DNA of 64,000 bases from Streptomyces microflavus (GTDB lineage: Bacteria > Actinomycetota > Actinomycetes > Streptomycetales > Streptomycetaceae), in contig NZ_BMUG01000003.1 of assembly GCF_014650075.1 (NCBI RefSeq), forward strand, positions 620,001 through 684,000, given 5' to 3'. Every line of letters starts with the position of its first letter. Position 1 is the first letter of the stretch. Shown one piece after another: positions 59,990 to 64,000 of this stretch. A program made the translations under genes and the position numbers. The notes under the pieces are model-generated. The model saw only the letters and a list, made by a program, of their open reading frames with translations, did not search any database and was not told the origin of the DNA.

Positions 59990-60187
59990 GTTCTCGCCGC
60001 CCCCGTGGCGCACGCCGACAACGACTCCAACTTCGGGGGCGGTGTGAACGCGGCGAACAACTGGAACTTCACGGCCGCCGCCGTGTGCCTTCAGGAGGTC
60101 GCAGTGGTTCCGGTCATGGGCGACTACGTCTCCGACCACGTGAACAACTGTTCCAACGGCAATGTCATCGACCACTCCGGCAGATGA
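59990..60187 (+). pseudogene. 5'-truncated gene for a small secreted protein
   Basis: An open frame of 65 codons reads like a mature secreted protein. It begins with what looks like the end of a signal peptide (VLAAPVAHA, an AxA cleavage site), then DNDSNFGGGVNAANNWNF and AAAVCLQEVAVVPVMGDYVS, with two Cys. The signal-peptide core and start codon are missing; the frame upstream runs into the end of nikE. A GTG at 60005 has no ribosome binding site. A strong terminator remains behind it. I read it as a decayed gene whose 5' part was lost at the nikE boundary; family not recognised. Confidence 0.6.
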
Positions 60188-60204
60188 CGACGGCGCTCCT
60201 GACC

Positions 60205-60242
60205 GGCCGGGGTCCAGCCACGTGGGTGGCCGGACCCCGGCC
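60205..60242 (+). terminator. Hairpin after the secreted-protein remnant
   Basis: An 11-bp stem GGCCGGGGTCC/GGACCCCGGCC with inner GCCAC/GTGGC pairing. It lies 18 bases after the remnant stop and would also end the nik transcript. The rest of the gap to 60405 should hold the promoter of the next gene; GGGAG at 60396-60400 is its ribosome binding site. Confidence 0.75.
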
Positions 60243-60405
60243 AGTTCTCCGTGGGCGTGAAGAAATGCGGGACGTGGTCGACGGGCCGGAGTCCACCGCA
60301 CCAACTCTTGGCAGGTACCTGATTATTTCACCCTGTGCGGCTCCATACTCATCGCGTCCGGCCCCCTTCGGACGCACCGTCAGCCGACCGCTTCAGGGAG
60401 CCCCC

Positions 60406-61311
60406 ATGGCAGTTCCGTCAGCTCCGGCAGCCCCGACCCGCCGCCGCGCCCTCACCGTCACCCTCGCCACCGCGGCCGCCGTGATCGCCGCTCCCGCCGG
60501 GGTGGCCGCCGCGTCCCCGGCCGCCGTCGGGCGGCCCTCCGGGCCCCGCCCCCTCCGGCACGCCCACGCGCACAACGACTACCTCCACCCGCGTCCCCTG
60601 TACGACGCCCTCGCACACGGATTCACCAGCGTCGAGGCGGACATCTTCCTCGTCGACGGCGAGCTCCTGGTCGCCCACGACCCCGCCGGGCTCGACCCGC
60701 GACGCACCCTCGCCGCCCTCTACCTCGACCCGCTACGCGCCCTGGTCCGCGCAGGGCGCGGCAGCGTCCACCCGCACCACCGCGCACCGCTGCAACTGCT
60801 GATCGACATCAAGGCCGACGGCGTCGCCGCCTACCGGGAACTCGACCGGCAGCTCGCCCGCCACCGCTCACTGTTCACCCGCTACCACCACGGCCGCGTC
60901 CGCCCCGGCGCGGTCACCGCCGTCATCTCCGGCGACCGGGCCGCCCGGGTGCCGATGGAGGCCCAGCGCACCCGCCTCGCCTTCTACGACGGGCGCCTCG
61001 ACGACCTCGGCGCCGCGTCGCCCGCCTCGTTCACCCCGTTGATCAGCGCGAACTGGACCCAGACCTTCGGCTGGCTCGGTGCCGGCCCCTTCCCCCGCGC
61101 CGAGCGCGACCGGCTCCGCACCCTCGTCGCCGCCGCCCACCGCGAGGGCCGTCGCATCCGCTTCTGGGCCACCCCCGACCTGCCGGGCCCGGAACGCGAG
61201 GCCGTCTGGAGCGAGCTCCTCGCCGCCGGGGTCGACCACCTGAACACCGACGACCTGGCCGGGCTCGAACGCTTCCTCCGCGCCCGTGCGGGCGCGCCCC
61301 GGGCCTCGTAA
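60406..61311 (+). CDS. Tat-exported phosphodiesterase-like protein (PI-PLC/GDPD superfamily)
   Basis: Exported protein (301 aa). A twin-Arg signal TRRRALTVTLATAAAVIAAPAG covers residues 10-35. The TIM-barrel-like domain has HAHNDYLHPRPLYDALAHGFTSVEADIFL, then GELLVAHDPAGLD and LQLLIDIKADG, the metal and catalytic His/Glu/Asp of the superfamily. The C-terminal VDHLNTDDLAGLERFL is also typical (AIM6-like group). A phosphodiester or phosphoinositide substrate is likely, but none is specified by context. Confidence 0.85.
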   Translation: MAVPSAPAAPTRRRALTVTLATAAAVIAAPAGVAAASPAAVGRPSGPRPLRHAHAHNDYLHPRPLYDALAHGFTSVEADIFLVDGELLVAHDPAGLDPRRTLAALYLDPLRALVRAGRGSVHPHHRAPLQLLIDIKADGVAAYRELDRQLARHRSLFTRYHHGRVRPGAVTAVISGDRAARVPMEAQRTRLAFYDGRLDDLGAASPASFTPLISANWTQTFGWLGAGPFPRAERDRLRTLVAAAHREGRRIRFWATPDLPGPEREAVWSELLAAGVDHLNTDDLAGLERFLRARAGAPRAS

Positions 61312-61332
61312 CGCGTCACAGCACGGGAGTAC

Positions 61333-61364
61333 CCGTTCGGCGGACACGCCAGTGCGCCGAACGG
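61333..61364 (+). terminator. Hairpin after the phosphodiesterase-like gene
   Basis: A 10-bp perfect stem CCGTTCGGCG/CGCCGAACGG with a 12-base loop lies 21 bases after the stop. Confidence 0.65.
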
Positions 61365-61428
61365 CCGCCCCGCTGCGCCACACTGGCGGCCGAATGCCGC
61401 AAATCCGGCGCGGCGGAGGAGGTTGGCC

Positions 61429-61623
61429 ATGGTCATTTCGATCTCACTGGTGCTGCTGCTGACGGTCCTGGCGGTGATCTTCCTCCGCAACGGCGGGCTG
61501 AAGCTGTCGCATGCGATCGTCTGTGCCCTGTTGGGCTTCCTGCTGGCCAGTACGAGCATGGCGCCGACCATCCACGACGGGATCGGCGCCACCGCCAACC
61601 TGGTCAGCGGCCTGCACCCCTGA
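61429..61623 (+). CDS. Small two-helix membrane protein
   Basis: Protein of 64 aa with two hydrophobic helices (ISISLVLLLTVLAVIFL and AIVCALLGFLLAST) joined by a short basic loop (RNGGLKLSH). The topology is holin-like. GGAGGAGG lies 6 bases before the ATG, an exceptionally strong ribosome binding site that decides the start. Function unknown. Confidence 0.75.
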   Translation: MVISISLVLLLTVLAVIFLRNGGLKLSHAIVCALLGFLLASTSMAPTIHDGIGATANLVSGLHP

Positions 61624-61678
61624 CCTGTTCCGCCCGGGACCGTCCGCGCGGCGCCCGGCGATCCCGCACAATGGGCAG

Positions 61679-62425
61679 ATGTCTTTCCCGCCCCCCGGAC
61701 GGCACTCGGGCGCCGCCCACCACGAGTACTGCAACACCGGCCTCTGCTGCCGGTGCCAGATGCGTACCTGGACGACGAAAGCGGGCAACGAGCGCCTCTG
61801 CGGGCCCTGCGCCGCCTGCTGCCAGGTGTGCGGCCGGGCGCCCGCGCCCCATCTGGACGGGCTGGACGGCGGGGTGTGCGCCGAGTGCCGCGGCCTCTGC
61901 GGCCGCTGCAACGCCCCCAAGCGGCACGACGGGTCCTGCGGCTGCGACCGCTGGCGGGAGACCGCCAAGATCAACCCGCGCGGCTATGTCCTCCAGGCGC
62001 TGCCGCACCAGCTCCTCCAGGCGCTCGGCGGCCGGGTCCCCAGCACCGTCCACGACCTGATCCACCAGGAGCTGGGCCGCAACCGCAGCGCCGGTCTCCT
62101 CCGCGAGCGCATCGAACGCCGCTGGAACCTGCGCTGGGCCCACGCGCTCAACGAGAAGGACGAGGACGGCCGTCGCCGCTGGAGCGCCCAGGACATCGCC
62201 GAGCAGCTGCTGATGCCCGGCTCCTGCTCCGACCCGCAGTGCGAGGACGGCCACCTCGTCACCACCGACACCCCGTGCACCCGCTGTCGGCAACCGCTGC
62301 ACCGCTTCGTCACCTCGGTCGCCGACCACACCGCGACCCCGGAGCACGCCCACGCGGCGGCGGCCCGGATCCGCCGGGCGATGCTGGAGAACCGCTCGCA
62401 CAGGAAGCCCCCGCCGCGCGGATAG
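61679..62425 (+). CDS. Cysteine-rich protein with multiple zinc knuckles
   Basis: Cytoplasmic protein of 248 aa. The N-terminal 95 residues carry a run of Cys pairs (CNTGLCCRCQMRTW, CGPCAACCQVCGR, CAECRGLCGRCNAPK, GSCGCDRW), enough for three or four zinc sites. A helical middle (YVLQALPHQLLQALGGRVP, DLIHQELGRNRSAGLLRERIERRW) follows. A further pair lies near residue 185 (CSDPQCEDGHL, CTRCRQPLHR). It looks like a nucleic-acid or protein-binding zinc-finger protein. Its function is not recognised. Confidence 0.75.
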   Translation: MSFPPPGRHSGAAHHEYCNTGLCCRCQMRTWTTKAGNERLCGPCAACCQVCGRAPAPHLDGLDGGVCAECRGLCGRCNAPKRHDGSCGCDRWRETAKINPRGYVLQALPHQLLQALGGRVPSTVHDLIHQELGRNRSAGLLRERIERRWNLRWAHALNEKDEDGRRRWSAQDIAEQLLMPGSCSDPQCEDGHLVTTDTPCTRCRQPLHRFVTSVADHTATPEHAHAAAARIRRAMLENRSHRKPPPRG

Positions 62426-62602
62426 GCGGGCGGACAGGCGGACAGGGGCGCGGATCGGCGTGTTGCGGGGCGTTGCCGCACGTGGCGCGGTGTTGCGGTG
62501 GTGTGTCGCGCCCGCGAAACCTCCTGCTTTCCATGGACACCTCAAGGGGCGCGCCCTAACGTCGGGCGGCGGCGCGACCCCCGTCCGTAACCGAGGAGCC
62601 CG

Positions 62603-64000
62603 ATGCCCCCGCCGTACCGCCGTGCGCTCACCCGCGTCCTGGCCCTGACGCTCGCCGTCGCCTCCGCCACGCTCCTGGGGCCCGTGGCCCCCGCCGTGGC
62701 CGACGACATCCCCAGGGCTCCCGGCCACCGCCTGGTCGCCGACTACCAGGGCGCGCCGGCCACCGCCTCTCCCGTTCCCGGGCAGGCGCCCCCGCAACAT
62801 CCGTACCTCGCCCCCAACGGCCGCAGCGGCATGCACGCGGACGCTGCGGGCAGCGGCACCCACCCGTACTCCGGGCCGCTCGGCCGGAACCCCGAGGTGG
62901 CCAGTGAGAAGATCGCCCCGGTCGGCGGCGAGTGCGCCACCGCCACCTTCGACGCCGCCGGCCGGCTGATCACGGTCTGCGGGACCTTCACCGGCTTCCT
63001 CCTCAAGCTCCTCGACCCGCGCACGCTCGACACGCTCGCCGAGTACAAGCTGCCGCAGCGCTCCTCGACCGTCGAGGCGATCACCACGCTCGACTTCACC
63101 AAGATCTTCAAGGACACCTCGGGCGGCGCCTACTTCTACCTGGACGACCAGGACCGGGTCGTCCTCGCCGACTCCCGTCAGCACGTCCTGCGGATCGCCC
63201 ACCGGCAGAAGGCGGACGGCCGCTGGGCGTTCGTCGTCGAGGACGACTGGGATCTCACCGGTCAGGTCCCGCACGACTGCGTGAGCTGGACCAACCTCTT
63301 CCCCAGCGGCACCTGTGACCCCGTCACCTCCGTGATGCCCGACTGGCAGGGCCGGATCTGGTGGGTCACCCGGCTCGGCCGGGTCGGTACGGTCGACCCG
63401 GAGACCTCCGTCATCCGCTCCGTCCGGCTGGCCGGCGAGGAGATCCAGAACTCCTTCTCCGTGGCCCGGGACGGGGTCTCCATCGTCTCCGACCACGCCC
63501 TGTACAGCTTCACGGCCGACCCCGACGGCACCCCGCGGATCCAGTGGCGCCAGACCTACGACCGGGGCACCGGCACCAAGCCCGGCTCGGTGAACCAGGG
63601 CTCGGGCACCACCCCGGACCTCTTCGGGACCGGTGGGGAGTACGTGGCGATCACCGACAACGCGGACGACCGGATGAACGTCCTCGTCTACCGCCGGGGC
63701 ACGGACGTCCCCGCCGACCGCCGCCTCGTCTGCTCGGTCGCGGTCTTCGGCTCCGGGCGGTCGACCACCGACAACTCCCTCATCAGCTGGGGCGACAGCC
63801 TCGTCGTCGAGAACAACTTCGGCTACGAGAACCCCACCTCCCTGCTGCTCGGCCGCAGTGTCGTCGGCGGTGTCACCCGCATCGACGTGCGGCCCGACGG
63901 CAGCGGCTGCGACACGGTGTGGGAGAGCGCCGTCCGCTCACCCTCCACCGTGCCCAAGCTCTCCACCGCCAACGGGCTGCTCTACTTCTACGAGAAGGAG
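62603..64000 (+). CDS. Secreted propeller-like protein (3' end outside window)
   Basis: Exported protein, 466 codons visible. A Sec signal covers residues 1-34 (RALTRVLALTLAVASATLLG, cleavage near AVADD). The mature region has a long Pro/Gly-rich N-part, then repeats of the type GGAYFYLDDQDRVVLADSR, GRIWWVTRLGRVGTVDPET, DHALYSFTADPDG and GEYVAITDNADDRMNVLVY, suggesting a beta-propeller. GAGGAG lies before the ATG. Function unknown. Confidence 0.8.
   Translation, partial: MPPPYRRALTRVLALTLAVASATLLGPVAPAVADDIPRAPGHRLVADYQGAPATASPVPGQAPPQHPYLAPNGRSGMHADAAGSGTHPYSGPLGRNPEVASEKIAPVGGECATATFDAAGRLITVCGTFTGFLLKLLDPRTLDTLAEYKLPQRSSTVEAITTLDFTKIFKDTSGGAYFYLDDQDRVVLADSRQHVLRIAHRQKADGRWAFVVEDDWDLTGQVPHDCVSWTNLFPSGTCDPVTSVMPDWQGRIWWVTRLGRVGTVDPETSVIRSVRLAGEEIQNSFSVARDGVSIVSDHALYSFTADPDGTPRIQWRQTYDRGTGTKPGSVNQGSGTTPDLFGTGGEYVAITDNADDRMNVLVYRRGTDVPADRRLVCSVAVFGSGRSTTDNSLISWGDSLVVENNFGYENPTSLLLGRSVVGGVTRIDVRPDGSGCDTVWESAVRSPSTVPKLSTANGLLYFYEKE

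Noticed and set aside
60005..60187. Start of a small intact gene at the GTG within the secreted-protein remnant
   Set aside because: No ribosome binding site, and the protein would lack a signal peptide although the sequence looks exported.
1..64000. CRISPR arrays, insertion sequences, tRNA genes, prophage or integrative-element ends
   Set aside because: I found no regularly spaced repeats, transposase or integrase motifs, or cloverleaf-like tRNA sequence. The only tandem repeats are the short ones listed.

Overview
The window reads as chromosomal DNA of a Streptomyces or close relative. GC is very high with G/C in most third codon positions, and it carries a Streptomyces subtilisin inhibitor, a chaplin, the melC1-melC2 tyrosinase pair, GTG starts and many ATGA/GTGA stop-start overlaps. 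I see no tRNA, rRNA, CRISPR array, transposase or prophage.

Metal region (1-20.7 kb). A truncated siderophore-type ATPase gene sits under an iron box. After a protease inhibitor and an MFS exporter comes a zinc-starvation locus: paralogues of ribosomal proteins S18, L31, L33, L28, S14 and L32 plus a CobW-like protein with a broken P-loop. Zur-box-like palindromes lie on the rpmG/rpmB and rpmF promoters. A third such box lies between a predicted beta-propeller protein and a four-gene siderophore-type importer (lipoprotein, two FecCD permeases, ATPase). A fourth, the best match, lies inside the promoter of a 44-residue peptide gene. That gene is followed by an E1-like/leader-binding protein, an X-Pro-peptidase-like hydrolase, a YcaO enzyme, a SagB-type dehydrogenase and two fused ABC exporter half-transporters. 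I read this as a ribosomally made, YcaO-modified peptide cluster under zinc control with its own candidate uptake system, possibly a peptide zincophore. This is the most interesting part of the window.

Surface and development region (20.6-38 kb). It holds a PAS-GAF-PP2C-ATPase regulator, a secreted GH26 glycosidase, a P450 divergent from melC1-melC2, a short chaplin, and an eight-gene exopolysaccharide operon on the minus strand (two GT4 glycosyltransferases, phosphoglycosyl transferase, ligase/polymerase, MurJ-type flippase, deacetylase, Wzz-like protein, FemAB/CelD-like acyltransferase).

Mixed metabolic region (38-54.7 kb). It holds an isochorismatase-like hydrolase, a polyprenyl synthase coupled to a TPR protein behind a strong palindrome, a glycine-betaine/choline-type importer whose ATPase gene is separated from its permeases, an F420-type nitroreductase/hemerythrin fusion, a prolyl aminopeptidase-like hydrolase, a rhodanese, a PIG-L deacetylase, a XRE-cupin regulator, and an operon with a quinone oxidoreductase and two acyl-CoA dehydrogenases.

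Nickel region and right end (54.7-64 kb). A Nur-box-like site precedes a five-gene nickel/peptide-type ABC importer (nikABCDE). Then come a decayed secreted-protein gene, a Tat-exported phosphodiesterase-like protein, two small proteins of unknown role, and a secreted propeller-like protein running off the end. Iron, zinc and nickel control sites all occur in this one window.
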